Shown here one piece after another: positions 19,868 through 28,503 of a DNA stretch of 64,000 bases; the first letter of the stretch is position 1, and every line of letters begins with the position of its first letter. The notes under the pieces were generated by a model. The model ran no database searches. It saw only the letters and a program-made list of their open reading frames with translations, and was not told the origin of the DNA. The stretch is from Rhodospirillales bacterium BBD 1991-14 (GTDB lineage Bacteria; Pseudomonadota; Alphaproteobacteria; Kiloniellales; Kiloniellaceae), in contig LYSY01000009.1 in NCBI GenBank assembly GCA_001657395.1, forward strand, positions 62,001 to 126,000. The letters run 5' to 3'. A program made the position numbers and the translations under genes.

Positions 19868-22353
19868 AGCGGCAGCTCGGACTGGCCCCGGCCGATCTCC
19901 ATGCCGGCGGTGGCCTCCTCGATCAGCTCCTGGGCGCCCTCGTCGAGCAGCTCGTCCAGGCCGCTGCCGTAGACCTGTTCCTTGCCGATCTCCAGCAGCA
20001 CCGGCACCGCCAGGGGGGAGATCTTCTCCAGCCGGCGGTGCTCGATGCGGCCCTGGATGCGCTTCAGCATCTCCGCAAGGCGGCCGATGTCGGTCAGGCC
20101 GCCGGCAGCGTCAGCGCGTGTGGCCTGCAGCAGGATATGGTCCGGCTCGTGCTTGCGCAGCACGTCGTAGATGAGATCGGCGTTGAAGGTCACCTGGCGG
20201 CCCGACTTCTCCTGCCCCGGCGAGCGCGCCTCGATCAGCCCGGCGATCACCGCCACCTTGCGGAAGGTCCGCCTGAGCATGGAGGACTCGGCCATCCACT
20301 CCTCCAGGTCGTCGCCGAGCATGTCCTCATCGAAGAGGGCGGCGAGATCGCTGGCCGGCTTCAGGCTCCAGACCGCGATCACGTAGTCGGTGGCGACGAA
20401 GCCGAGGGGGGCAAGCCCCGCCCGCTCCATGCGCCGCGTCAGCAGCATGCCGAGGGTCTGGTGCGCGTTGCGCCCCTCGAAACTGTAGGCGACCAGGAAC
20501 TCCTTCTCGCCGCGGGGAAAGGTCTCGACCAAAAGGCCGGAGGCGTCGGGCAGCACCGAGCGCCAGCGTTGGATGCGCAGCCACTCCGCCACCGCCGGCG
20601 GCAGGTCCTGCCACTGGGCAGGGTTGGAGAGAATGCCGCGCACGCGCTCGGCCAGGTGGGTGGACAGCGGCAGCCGTCCGCCGGCATAGGCGGGCACCTT
20701 GGGGTCGCCGCCCTTGCCGCGGCTGACCAGAACGGTGTTGTCGCGCATGCCTTCGAAGCAGAGGAGCTGGCCGGCGAAGATGAAGCTGTCCCCCGGCAGC
20801 AGCCCGTTGACGAAATACTCTTCCACCTCGCCCAGAACGCGGCCGTTCCTCATCCGGATTTTCAGGACCGGCGCCTCGACGATGGTCCCCACGTTCATGC
20901 GATAACGCTTTACATGCGAGATGTGAGCGACCCGGTAAAAGCCTTGCAGATCAAGGCCCAAGCGGCGGTAGCGTTCATAGGATTTGAGGGCGTAGCCGCC
21001 GGTTGAGACGAAATCCAGGGCTTTGTCGAAGTCCTGTCTTGTCAGGGACTTATAGGGATAGGCTGTGATGATTTCTCGGTAGAGCCGGTCCGCCGCGAAG
21101 GGCCCGGCGCAGGCGGTTCCGAGGATGTGTTGAGACAGCACATCAAGTCCGCCGGGCCGGGGCGGGTCGCCGTCCAGGCTGCGCGCGGCGACCGCTTCCA
21201 GGGCGGCGCGGCATTCCAGCACCTCGAAGCGGTTGGCCGGTACAAGCAGGGCGCGGCTCGGCTGATCAAGCTGGTGGTTGGCCCGCCCGATACGCTGCAG
21301 CAGTCGCGCCGAACCCTTGGGGGCGCCCACCTGGACCACCAGGTCGACGGCGGCCCAGTCGATGCCGAGATCGAGGGAGGAGGTCGCCACCACCGCGCGC
21401 AGCTTGCCGGCCGCCATGGCGGACTCCACCTTGCGGCGCTGCTCCACGGCGAGGCTGCCGTGGTGCAGGGCGATGGCCAGGCCGTCGTCGTTTAGACGCC
21501 AGAGCTCCTGAAACACCAGCTCCGCCTGGGCCCGGGTGTTGACGAAGACCAGTGTGGTCCCGGCCGTGCGGATCCGCTGGTAGACCTCGGCGATGGCGTG
21601 CACCGCCATGTGGCCGGACCAGGGGAGGTATTCCCTGGTGGTGAGAATCTCCACCTCCGCCTCGGCGCCGTCGCGGCCGATGATGCGGCGCACGCCCCCC
21701 GGCCCGGCGCTCGGCGAGATCCAGGCCGCCAGCCAGTCGGGGTCATGCACCGTGGCGGAGAGGCCGACCCGCCGGCAGCCCGGGCTGAGAGTCTGCAGGC
21801 GGGCGAGGCCGAGCGCCAGAAGGTCGCCGCGCTTGGTTCCGGCCAGGGCGTGAAGTTCGTCGATGATGACGCACTTCAGGCCGGCGAAGACCTCCGGCGC
21901 GTCGTAGTAGCTGAGCAGCAGCGCCAGGGACTCCGGCGTCGTCATCAGGATGGCCGGGGGCTTGCGGCGCTGCCGCTGGCGCTTGGACTGCGGCGTGTCG
22001 CCGGTGCGGGTCTCGCAGGGGATCGCCAGACCCATCTCCTCGATGGGCTGGGTGAGGTTGCGGTGGATGTCCACCGCCAGCGCCTTCAGGGGCGAGATGT
22101 AGAGCGTATGCAGCCCTTGCGTCTGATCCTGACTCTGGCGGGCGGCGAGATCGACCAGGGAGGGGAGAAAGCCCGCCAGGGTCTTGCCGCCGCCGGTGGG
22201 CGCGATCAGCAGCGCCGACTCGCCGCCTTCCGCCGCCCGCAGCATCTGCAACTGATGGGGATGGGGCTGCCAGCCGCGCGCCTCGAACCACGCTGCAAAG
22301 CGTGGCGGCAGGGCCGAAAGGTTCGAGTCGCTGAGAAGGGCTGGCTGGCTCAC
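19864..22353 (-). CDS. Ligase-associated DNA damage response DEXH-box helicase (Lhr-like)
   Basis: About 829 residues, superfamily 2. Motifs: I APTGGGKT, II DELH, III SAT, and VI QRIGRANH. The C-terminal DUF1998-like/Lhr core follows. This is the helicase of the four-gene ligase-associated repair set. I use GTG 22353 (residues VSQPALLSDSN...), close to the conserved LPPRFAAWFEARGW start. A TTG at 22422 would add 23 residues; neither has a strong ribosome site. It is coupled to pdeM by a 4-bp overlap. Confidence 0.9.
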   Translation of the reverse strand: MSQPALLSDSNLSALPPRFAAWFEARGWQPHPHQLQMLRAAEGGESALLIAPTGGGKTLAGFLPSLVDLAARQSQDQTQGLHTLYISPLKALAVDIHRNLTQPIEEMGLAIPCETRTGDTPQSKRQRQRRKPPAILMTTPESLALLLSYYDAPEVFAGLKCVIIDELHALAGTKRGDLLALGLARLQTLSPGCRRVGLSATVHDPDWLAAWISPSAGPGGVRRIIGRDGAEAEVEILTTREYLPWSGHMAVHAIAEVYQRIRTAGTTLVFVNTRAQAELVFQELWRLNDDGLAIALHHGSLAVEQRRKVESAMAAGKLRAVVATSSLDLGIDWAAVDLVVQVGAPKGSARLLQRIGRANHQLDQPSRALLVPANRFEVLECRAALEAVAARSLDGDPPRPGGLDVLSQHILGTACAGPFAADRLYREIITAYPYKSLTRQDFDKALDFVSTGGYALKSYERYRRLGLDLQGFYRVAHISHVKRYRMNVGTIVEAPVLKIRMRNGRVLGEVEEYFVNGLLPGDSFIFAGQLLCFEGMRDNTVLVSRGKGGDPKVPAYAGGRLPLSTHLAERVRGILSNPAQWQDLPPAVAEWLRIQRWRSVLPDASGLLVETFPRGEKEFLVAYSFEGRNAHQTLGMLLTRRMERAGLAPLGFVATDYVIAVWSLKPASDLAALFDEDMLGDDLEEWMAESSMLRRTFRKVAVIAGLIEARSPGQEKSGRQVTFNADLIYDVLRKHEPDHILLQATRADAAGGLTDIGRLAEMLKRIQGRIEHRRLEKISPLAVPVLLEIGKEQVYGSGLDELLDEGAQELIEEATAGMEIGRGQSELPL

Positions 22354-22698
22354 GGAGCCTAAGATAGAGCGGGTGCGGAGACGGGGAAAGGCGTGCCACG
22401 GCGGATCGTGCAGCTCCTGCAATGCTGCTGACTCGCCGAGGCTGCGGCGGCCGCATTCACACCTGCAGCCGCGCGGCTATCGCCCGCTCCTTTCCAATGC
22501 GATTTCGCACAAATGCATCGCGGTTTTTTCCTGCCTACGCTCCCGTCGTGCGATGTGACTTCGGGTTCCCGCGCCAAGCCTCTGGTGTGGCGGGGCTTTG
22601 TCGTTTTCGGCTGGAAATCGCCCTCCCTTAACGAAGTCTTGACCCTAAATCTCTATCCTAAGTATCCGATTTTACAGAGTTTCGGGGAGGCCCCCGCA
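22354..22698. other. 345-bp divergent gap before the TadG-like gene
   Basis: This contains the promoters of the helicase operon (left) and the TadG-like gene (right). A GC-poorer stretch at about 22625-22680 before tadG is the likely promoter area, but I cannot assign -35/-10 boxes confidently. The open frame here is the upstream extension of tadG and has no family similarity. Confidence 0.35.
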
Positions 22699-24084
22699 AT
22701 GATAACGCGACTGCAGAAACTGCGGCAGACGTGCGCGAAGTTCAGAGAGGATGCCGGCGGCAACGTTGCTATCTTCTTTGCCTTCGGCGCCTTCGCCGTG
22801 ATCGGCACCGTCGGTATCGCCATCGATACCTCGGTCGCCTACAACGTGCGTTCGCAGCTGGCGTCGGCGGTCGACGCCGCAGCGCTGGCCGGTGCGCGCA
22901 ACTATGCGAGTCCGACCCGCGACGCGGACATCCAGCGCTATTTCGATGCCAACTTCGAGGCCGGCTACATGGGCTCCGTGCTGGAGCCGCTGAGCATCAC
23001 GCCGGATGACCAGGCCCGGACCGTGACGGTGACGGCGAGAGCCAACATCCCGACCTTCTTCATGAACATCTTCGGGACCGACTCCACGGACGTTGCCGCG
23101 ACTGCCGAAGCGACGCTGTCCTCGCGCGATGTGGAGGTGGCGCTGGTCCTCGACGTCACCGGCTCGATGTCCGGCAGCCGCATGACCTCTCTCAAGGCGG
23201 CGGCGATCGAACTGGTCGACATCGTCGTCCAGGATCTACAGGACCCCTTCTACTCGAAGGTGGCTTTGGTTCCCTATTCCAATTCCGTCAACGTCGGCAG
23301 CTATGCCACTCAGGTCCGCGGCACCATCACCTCCGGCGGCTGCACCTACCCGGATGCGCCGAGCTGCGAAGACTTCACGTTCACGCGGCAGAGCGGCGGC
23401 TCCACCACCTTTGCAGCCACCACCTGCGCCACCGAGCGCTCGGGCGCGCATCTTTCCACCGATGCCGCGCCGACTCTGGCACCGCTGGGCACGCACTTTC
23501 ATCGGCCGGACGGCGGCTACAATCCCTGCCCCTCGGCGACGATCATGCCGCTGACGAGCAACAAGACGGCACTGAACAGCGCCATCAACGGGCTGACCAC
23601 CGGCGGTTCCACCGCCGGGCAGATCGGGACGGCCTGGGGCTGGTACATGATCTCGCCCAACTTCGCCTATCTCTTCTCCGGCGAAGGCCAGCCGGCGAAC
23701 TACGGTGCGGTCCACCTGGGCCAGGAGGTGCTGAAGGTCGTGGTTATCATGACCGACGGCGACTTCAACACCATCTATCACTCCGGCGTGGTCGCCAACA
23801 ATTCGACCAGTGGCAGTGGCGACAACGATCACAAGATCAATCAGGCCGGCACCAACGGCAGCGCCTTCGATCAGGCCCAGGCGCTCTGCACCGCGATGAA
23901 GGCCGAAGGCGTGAAGGTCTATACCGTCGGCCTGGAACTCGCCACTTTGCCGGCGGCCACGACCTTCGTGAACAACTGCGCCACCGATGCCGACCACGTG
24001 TACCTGCCGGAAAGCGGCACCCAGCTGCGGCAGGCCTTCCAGGACATCGCGCGCCAGGTCTCCAACCTGCGAATTTCCATGTAA
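22699..24084 (+). CDS. TadG-like protein with pilin-like N-terminus and von Willebrand A domain
   Basis: A 461-residue envelope protein. The N-terminal segment DAGGNVAIFFAFGAFAVIGTVGIAID (about 18-43, read here as adjoining parts) is the TadE/TadG type-IV-prepilin-like helix, followed by SQLASAVDAAALAGARNY. A VWA domain begins near residue 149 with a MIDAS-type DVTGSMSGSRM. TadG proteins belong to Flp/Tad pilus machinery or act as adhesins. No other tad gene is in the window, so it is an orphan here. ATG 22699 has GGGGAGG upstream. Confidence 0.85.
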   Translation: MITRLQKLRQTCAKFREDAGGNVAIFFAFGAFAVIGTVGIAIDTSVAYNVRSQLASAVDAAALAGARNYASPTRDADIQRYFDANFEAGYMGSVLEPLSITPDDQARTVTVTARANIPTFFMNIFGTDSTDVAATAEATLSSRDVEVALVLDVTGSMSGSRMTSLKAAAIELVDIVVQDLQDPFYSKVALVPYSNSVNVGSYATQVRGTITSGGCTYPDAPSCEDFTFTRQSGGSTTFAATTCATERSGAHLSTDAAPTLAPLGTHFHRPDGGYNPCPSATIMPLTSNKTALNSAINGLTTGGSTAGQIGTAWGWYMISPNFAYLFSGEGQPANYGAVHLGQEVLKVVVIMTDGDFNTIYHSGVVANNSTSGSGDNDHKINQAGTNGSAFDQAQALCTAMKAEGVKVYTVGLELATLPAATTFVNNCATDADHVYLPESGTQLRQAFQDIARQVSNLRISM

Positions 24085-24093
24085 CCTTTGCCG

Positions 24094-24126
24094 CCGGCCC
24101 TCCTCCCGATTGCGGGGGAGGGCCGG
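24094..24126 (+). terminator. Hairpin after the TadG-like gene
   Basis: CCGGCCCTCC (24094-24103) pairs with GGAGGGCCGG (24117-24126); three inner pairs extend the stem past one bulged T. No clear U-tract follows (TTGG), so termination strength is uncertain. Confidence 0.6.
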
Positions 24127-24214
24127 TTGGAGCGCGTCGAATCGCTTGACCGGCGCCGCTGCATCGTGATCCCTCTCGGGCGACCAGTGCCAGCAACCGA
24201 GGGGAACAGCAGCG

Positions 24215-25204
24215 ATGGGCCGAAGCGGGCCGGCGGCCAGTGGCGTCGACGTCGACCTGACCGCCGTGGTGGTTTCGGTTCGGGATGACGAGCCGCAGGC
24301 CCTGGTGGTGCCGGCGGCTGCATCGGGGCGCGCCGCGCTTCCCTCCGGCCCTCTGCGCCCCGACCACGGCACCCTGCAGGCGGGGCTCAGAAGCTGGGTC
24401 GAGCAGCAGGCCGGGCGCCGGCTGGGGTACATCGAGCAGCTCTACACCTTCGGCGACCGCCCCATTCCGGCGGGGGATAGCGGTGGCGGCCAGCCGAGAA
24501 CCCTCTCCATCGCCTACCTGGCGCTGGTTTCGGCCACCGAAGGCGAGACGGCGGGCCCGGCCGACTGGCAGCCCTGGTACACGGCCTTTCCCTGGGAGGA
24601 CTGGCGCGCGGGAGAACCGCCGGTTCTGAAAGCCCTGCGCGCCCGGCTGCGCCGTTGGGCAGGCGAGGGCGGCGCGGAGCAAAAACGCCGGCGCCAGGAG
24701 CGCCTCCGCGCCATCTTCGAGCCGGCGTCCGGGGAGTCCTCTGGTGGCTCCTCAGGTGGCTCCTCTGGCGGCTGGGACGAGGAAAGGGCGCTGGAGCGCT
24801 ATGAACTGCTCTACGAGGCCGCCCTGGTGCCGGAGGCCTGGCACGACAAGGGCAAGGCGCCGCCGGAGGACCTGGCGGCTTTCGCCGGCCGGGCCATGGC
24901 CTCGGACCATCGGCGCATCCTCGCCACCGCCATCAGCCGCCTGCGCGGCAAGATCAAGTATCGCCCGGTCCTGTTCGAACTGCTGCCCGCCGAGTTCACC
25001 CTCTTCCGGCTGCAGCGGACGGCGGAGGCGCTGACCGGCGCCCGGCTGCACAAGCAGAACTTCCGCCGCCTCGTAACCCAGCAGGGCCTGGTGGAGGAGA
25101 CCGGCGCGCTGGACTTCGAAACCGGCGGGCGGCCTGCAAAGCTCATGCGCTTCCGCCGGGCCGTGACCCAGGGGCGGACGAAGGGGCGCAGCAGCGCAGC
25201 TTGA
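24215..25204 (+). CDS. nadQ: Nudix-related transcriptional regulator of NAD synthesis (NadQ/NrtR type)
   Basis: A 329-residue protein: an N-terminal Nudix-like ligand-sensing domain (about 12-150) and a C-terminal winged helix (about 190-325, with [24 protein letters not shown]). The Nudix box catalytic residues are not recognisable, as expected of a sensor. It lies directly before nadA, whose leader has two matching palindromes. In Alphaproteobacteria NadQ controls nadABC. An unusual feature is a perfect three-unit Ser-Ser-Gly-Gly linker (about 175-186). It could equally be called NrtR-like. Confidence 0.82.
   Translation: MGRSGPAASGVDVDLTAVVVSVRDDEPQALVVPAAASGRAALPSGPLRPDHGTLQAGLRSWVEQQAGRRLGYIEQLYTFGDRPIPAGDSGGGQPRTLSIAYLALVSATEGETAGPADWQPWYTAFPWEDWRAGEPPVLKALRARLRRWAGEGGAEQKRRRQERLRAIFEPASGESSGGSSGGSSGGWDEERALERYELLYEAALVPEAWHDKGKAPPEDLAAFAGRAMASDHRRILATAISRLRGKIKYRPVLFELLPAEFTLFRLQRTAEALTGARLHKQNFRRLVTQQGLVEETGALDFETGGRPAKLMRFRRAVTQGRTKGRSSAA
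24737..24772 (+). repeat. 12-bp x 3 tandem repeat encoding an SSGG linker in nadQ
   Basis: TCCTCTGGTGGC, TCCTCAGGTGGC and TCCTCTGGCGGC follow one another in frame and encode (Ser-Ser-Gly-Gly)3 between the Nudix-like and winged-helix domains. Only synonymous bases differ. Confidence 0.9.
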
Positions 25205-25224
25205 CTCTCCGGCCGCGCCGCCAA

Positions 25225-25243
25225 TATGCTCTGTTGGAGCATA
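25225..25243. promoter_or_regulatory. NadQ operator 1 upstream of nadA
   Basis: TATGCTC - TGTTG - GAGCATA is a perfect 7-bp inverted repeat with a 5-bp spacer, 72 bp before the nadA start. The core ATGCTC-N5-GAGCAT recurs at 25285-25301 with the same geometry. It probably binds the NadQ dimer encoded just upstream. Confidence 0.75.
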
Positions 25244-25284
25244 AGGGCTGGATCCCCATTCAGCCCTCTCTTCGGCGCACAATA

Positions 25285-25301
25285 ATGCTCAGAATGAGTA
25301 T
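25285..25301. promoter_or_regulatory. NadQ operator 2 at the nadA ribosome site
   Basis: ATGCTC - AGAAT - GAGTAT has the same half-sites and 5-bp spacing as operator 1, with one changed base. It ends one base before the AAGGAGGGTGG ribosome site. Its centre is 59 bp (about 5.6 turns) from that of operator 1. Two sites suggest cooperative repression of nadA-nadC. Confidence 0.72.
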
Positions 25302-25314
25302 AAGGAGGGTGGAT

Positions 25315-26334
25315 ATGGCCATCGCAAGCACGCAGGAAGGCGGCAGCTTGCCGTTCACCGAGGAGGTTGCGGAGCGTACCGCCGCGATCTTCGAGCGCAT
25401 CAGGACCGTGGTGCCGCCGCTGGAATGGCCGCTGCACGCACCGGAAATCGATGCCATCAACCGTCTGAAGGCGGAACGCAATGCCATCGTTCTGGCACAC
25501 AACTACCAGACGCCGGAGATCTTTCACGGCGTGGCCGACATCACCGGCGATTCCCTGGCGTTGGCGCGGCGGGCGGCGGAGACCGATGCGGAGGTGATCG
25601 TCCTGGCGGGCGTGCACTTCATGGCCGAGACGGCGAAGCTGGTGAACCCGGAGAAAACGGTGCTGATGCCGGATATGGACGCCGGCTGCTCGCTGGCGTC
25701 CTCCATCACCGGGCAGGACGTGCGGGACCTGCGCAAGGCCCATCCCGGCGTGCCGGTGGTCACCTACGTGAACACCTCGGCCGAGGTGAAGGCCGAATGC
25801 GACATCTGCTGCACCTCGGGCAATGCCATCAAGGTGGTGGAGTCCCTCAAGGCGCCGCGGGTGATCTTCCTGCCGGATACCTATCTGGCGACCCATGTCG
25901 CCCGCAACAGCGATGTCGAGATCATCGACTGGCAGGGCCGCTGCGAGGTGCACGAGCGCTTTACCGGCGCGGAGATCGAAGGCTTCCGCGAGGGTCATGA
26001 CGGCCTCACCGTCATCGCCCATCCGGAATGCCCGCCCGATGTGCTCGACGCCGCCGACTTCGTCGGCTCCACCGCCGGCATGATCGACTACGTGCGCCGC
26101 GAACGCCCGGCCCAGGTGCTGATGGTGACCGAGTGCTCCATGAGCGACAACGTCGCCGTCGAACTGCCGGAGATCGACTTCGTGCGCCCCTGCAATCTCT
26201 GCCCGCATATGAAGCGCATCACCCTGCCCAAAATCCGCCGGGCGCTGGAGACCCTCTCGCCGGCGGTCGAACTGGACCCGGCGGTCGCGGCCCGCGCAAG
26301 GGTGGCCGTCGAGCGGATGCTGGCTGTTGGATAG
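25315..26334 (+). CDS. nadA: Quinolinate synthase A
   Basis: A 339-residue [4Fe-4S] enzyme that condenses iminoaspartate with dihydroxyacetone phosphate to quinolinate, the second step of de novo NAD synthesis. The cluster cysteines are in [17 protein letters not shown] and [10 protein letters not shown]; the substrate-site AHNYQTPEI is present near 60. ATG 25315 follows an excellent AAGGAGGG site. nadC begins 5 bp downstream. nadB, the usual iminoaspartate source, is not adjacent. Confidence 0.96.
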   Translation: MAIASTQEGGSLPFTEEVAERTAAIFERIRTVVPPLEWPLHAPEIDAINRLKAERNAIVLAHNYQTPEIFHGVADITGDSLALARRAAETDAEVIVLAGVHFMAETAKLVNPEKTVLMPDMDAGCSLASSITGQDVRDLRKAHPGVPVVTYVNTSAEVKAECDICCTSGNAIKVVESLKAPRVIFLPDTYLATHVARNSDVEIIDWQGRCEVHERFTGAEIEGFREGHDGLTVIAHPECPPDVLDAADFVGSTAGMIDYVRRERPAQVLMVTECSMSDNVAVELPEIDFVRPCNLCPHMKRITLPKIRRALETLSPAVELDPAVAARARVAVERMLAVG

Positions 26335-26347
26335 GGCCGGTGGATAG
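26328..26347. repeat. Short repeat across the nadA stop codon
   Basis: TGGATAG at 26328-26334 (ending in the nadA TAG) is repeated at 26341-26347, 13 bp later and thus in another frame, inside the first codons of nadC as annotated here. It is short, so chance is possible; it is listed because the same layout occurs at other genes in the window. Confidence 0.5.
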
Positions 26348-27254
26348 CGGAGGGAAGACGTCCGGGGCGCCGGTCGTCGCGTCAAGGCCTCAGCCCCTTC
26401 CGCGGGTGATGGTGGAGCCCCTGGTGCGGGCGGCCCTGCTGGAAGACCTGGGGCGCGGCGGCGACCTCACCAGCGAGGCCGTCGTACCCGCGCAGCAGGC
26501 AACAGAGGCGTTTTTGGTGGCGCGGGCAGCGGGAACCCTGGCCGGGCTCGATGCCGCGGCGCTCGCCTTTCAGATCATGGACCCGGCCGTGACCGTGGAG
26601 CCGCTGAAAGCCGATGGCGAAGCGCTGGCGCCGGGCGACAGCCTGTTGCGGCTGAACGGTCCCGCCCGGGCCATTCTCTCCGCCGAGCGGGTAGCCCTGA
26701 ACCTGGTCTGCCATCTCTCGGGCATTGCGACCGCGACGGCGGAGCTCGTGGCCGCCGTGCGGCCCCATCCGGTTGACGTCACCTGCACGCGCAAGACCAC
26801 GCCGGGCCTGCGCGCCCTGGAGAAGTACGCGGTGCGCGCCGGCGGCGGGGCCAACCACCGTCTCGGGCTCGACGATGCGATTCTCATCAAGGACAACCAC
26901 ATCGCGCTGGCCGGCGGTGCGGCGGAGGCCGTGACCCGTGCCCGGGCGCGGGCCGGGCATCTGGTGAAGATCGAGGTGGAGGTCGACCGGCTGGATCAGC
27001 TCGAGGAAGCGCTCGGCGCCGGCCCCGATGCGGTGCTGCTGGACAACATGACGCCGAAGCAGCTGCGCGAGGCTGTGCGGATCGTCGCCGGCCGAGCTGT
27101 CACCGAGGCCTCAGGTGGAATCACGCAGGAGACCATTGCCCAGGTTGCGGCCAGCGGTGTCGACGTGATCTCCGCCGGCTGGCTCACCCACAGTGCCCCC
27201 AGTCTGGATATCGGGCTGGACATTCTGACCGAGCGACAGCGCCGTGGCGGATAA
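26340..27254 (+). CDS. nadC: Nicotinate-nucleotide pyrophosphorylase (carboxylating)
   Basis: A 304-residue enzyme converting quinolinate and PRPP to nicotinate mononucleotide. Family runs seen are EDLGRGGDLTSEAV, the substrate-binding TCTRKTTPGLRALEKYAV, and GGGANHRLGLDDAILIKDNH. The GTG at 26340 gives a 23-residue extra tail; ATG 26409 would give 281 residues, closer to typical length. Both share the same stop. It is part of the nadA-nadC operon under NadQ control. Confidence 0.95.
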   Translation: MDSGGKTSGAPVVASRPQPLPRVMVEPLVRAALLEDLGRGGDLTSEAVVPAQQATEAFLVARAAGTLAGLDAAALAFQIMDPAVTVEPLKADGEALAPGDSLLRLNGPARAILSAERVALNLVCHLSGIATATAELVAAVRPHPVDVTCTRKTTPGLRALEKYAVRAGGGANHRLGLDDAILIKDNHIALAGGAAEAVTRARARAGHLVKIEVEVDRLDQLEEALGAGPDAVLLDNMTPKQLREAVRIVAGRAVTEASGGITQETIAQVAASGVDVISAGWLTHSAPSLDIGLDILTERQRRGG

Positions 27255-27377
27255 CCTTGGTCATCGAAAAGACAACCCTGGACAGCCTTCGAAGGGGGAT
27301 CTACTGTCACTCGGTTTCTTATCTCAAACCTCTGTAGAGTAAGGATTTTCTGATCCAACCAGTACAGGATCGAGGGC

Positions 27378-28019
27378 ATGGGCTTCTCAACTGTGATGGT
27401 GCGGATATTCGACCGAAAGTTGCTTCTGGCTTCGGTCGTAACAGCCTTGCTGGCCGGCTGCGAGACCCTGGACCGTCTCGTGGCGCCGGGTGTCGAGGGG
27501 CTGCTGCTGGCCCCGGACTTCACCGCAGTCGCGCTCACTGACGGAGGCATCGGAGACACAGGCGTCCGATCGACGCTGGACGGCAGGACGGCCAGTCCTG
27601 AGTCGCTGCAGACCATGCTGACAGCGGCGATCCGCAGCAAACGGCCGGACGTCTTTGTCGGCGCGCGCGGGCGCTACCAGGTCTCCGCCCAGGTGATCGG
27701 CGACGATGTCAGCAAGCGCAGCAAGGACATCGAGGGGACCACCTACCGCTGGGCCAAACGCCAGGTGAAGGTGAGCTACACGGTCGTCGACGGGGTGACA
27801 GCGCGCCAGGTCTGGGGCGGCATCATCACGACCGAGAACGAGACCCTGGCGACCTACGAGATCCAGCGGCCGACAAAGACCAGCGAGCGTATGCTGGAGG
27901 AAATCGTCACCGCGCTCACCGACACCGAGCCCTATCCCTACCCGGATCCGCCGGCCTTCACTGACGTGGTGAACCAGAACTTCGAAGGCTTCGCGCTGAA
28001 CCTGCCGTACCAGAGTTGA
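27378..28019 (+). CDS. Hypothetical lipoprotein
   Basis: A 213-residue protein with a lipoprotein signal ending LLAGCETL (Cys28). The middle part (about 100-170) is predicted to alternate strands, with QVKVSYTVVDGVTARQVWGGIITTEN resembling outer-membrane-associated lipoproteins that sense or assemble envelope material; I do not assign a family. The C-terminus is Pro/Tyr-rich (TEPYPYPDPPAF). It is probably monocistronic and converges with the HIT gene. Confidence 0.75.
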   Translation: MGFSTVMVRIFDRKLLLASVVTALLAGCETLDRLVAPGVEGLLLAPDFTAVALTDGGIGDTGVRSTLDGRTASPESLQTMLTAAIRSKRPDVFVGARGRYQVSAQVIGDDVSKRSKDIEGTTYRWAKRQVKVSYTVVDGVTARQVWGGIITTENETLATYEIQRPTKTSERMLEEIVTALTDTEPYPYPDPPAFTDVVNQNFEGFALNLPYQS

Positions 28020-28043
28020 GGGGCTACTGGCCCTCCGTCACCG

Positions 28044-28460
28044 TCAAAACGCCTTGAAAGCGTCCTTCAGAACCTTAACTCGCTCTTCCAGGGCTGTCGG
28101 CTCGTAAGCGGCGGCGGGGGCCGTGCCCCAGACCGGGCCGGGCCAGGCCGGATCACCGGTGAAGCGGGCGATGATGTGGAGGTGAAGCTGGGGCACCATG
28201 TTGCCCAAGGCGGCCACGTTCATCTTGTCGGCGCTGACGGCGGCCTGCAGGGCGCGGGAGGCGGCGCAGATCTCCGCAGTGAAGCGGGGCATGTCCGCCG
28301 CTTCGACGTCGTGAAAGTCGCTCAGCCCCGGGCGGCGCGGGACCAGGATCAGCCAGGGGAAAGTGGCGTCGTTCATCAGCAGCACGCGGCAGAGCGGCCA
28401 GTCGTCGATCATGATACAGTCGGCCGCCAGCCTTTCGTGGAGGACAAAGTCGTCGGTCAT
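28044..28460 (-). CDS. HIT family nucleotide hydrolase/transferase
   Basis: A 138-residue protein with the family histidine triad as QLHLHIIAR (first His replaced by Gln in the H-x-H-x-H pattern, common in one HIT branch). The fold run LILVPRRPGLSDFHDV is typical. HIT proteins act on nucleoside phosphates such as Ap4A or AMP derivatives; the substrate is unknown. ATG 28460 fits the family start; a longer reading would overlap the divergent hydrolase. Confidence 0.85.
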   Translation of the reverse strand: MTDDFVLHERLAADCIMIDDWPLCRVLLMNDATFPWLILVPRRPGLSDFHDVEAADMPRFTAEICAASRALQAAVSADKMNVAALGNMVPQLHLHIIARFTGDPAWPGPVWGTAPAAAYEPTALEERVKVLKDAFKAF

Positions 28461-28503
28461 GCGCAAGCGATTTTCCGGTTTCGAGTTCCGATCCAAGGTG
28501 GGC

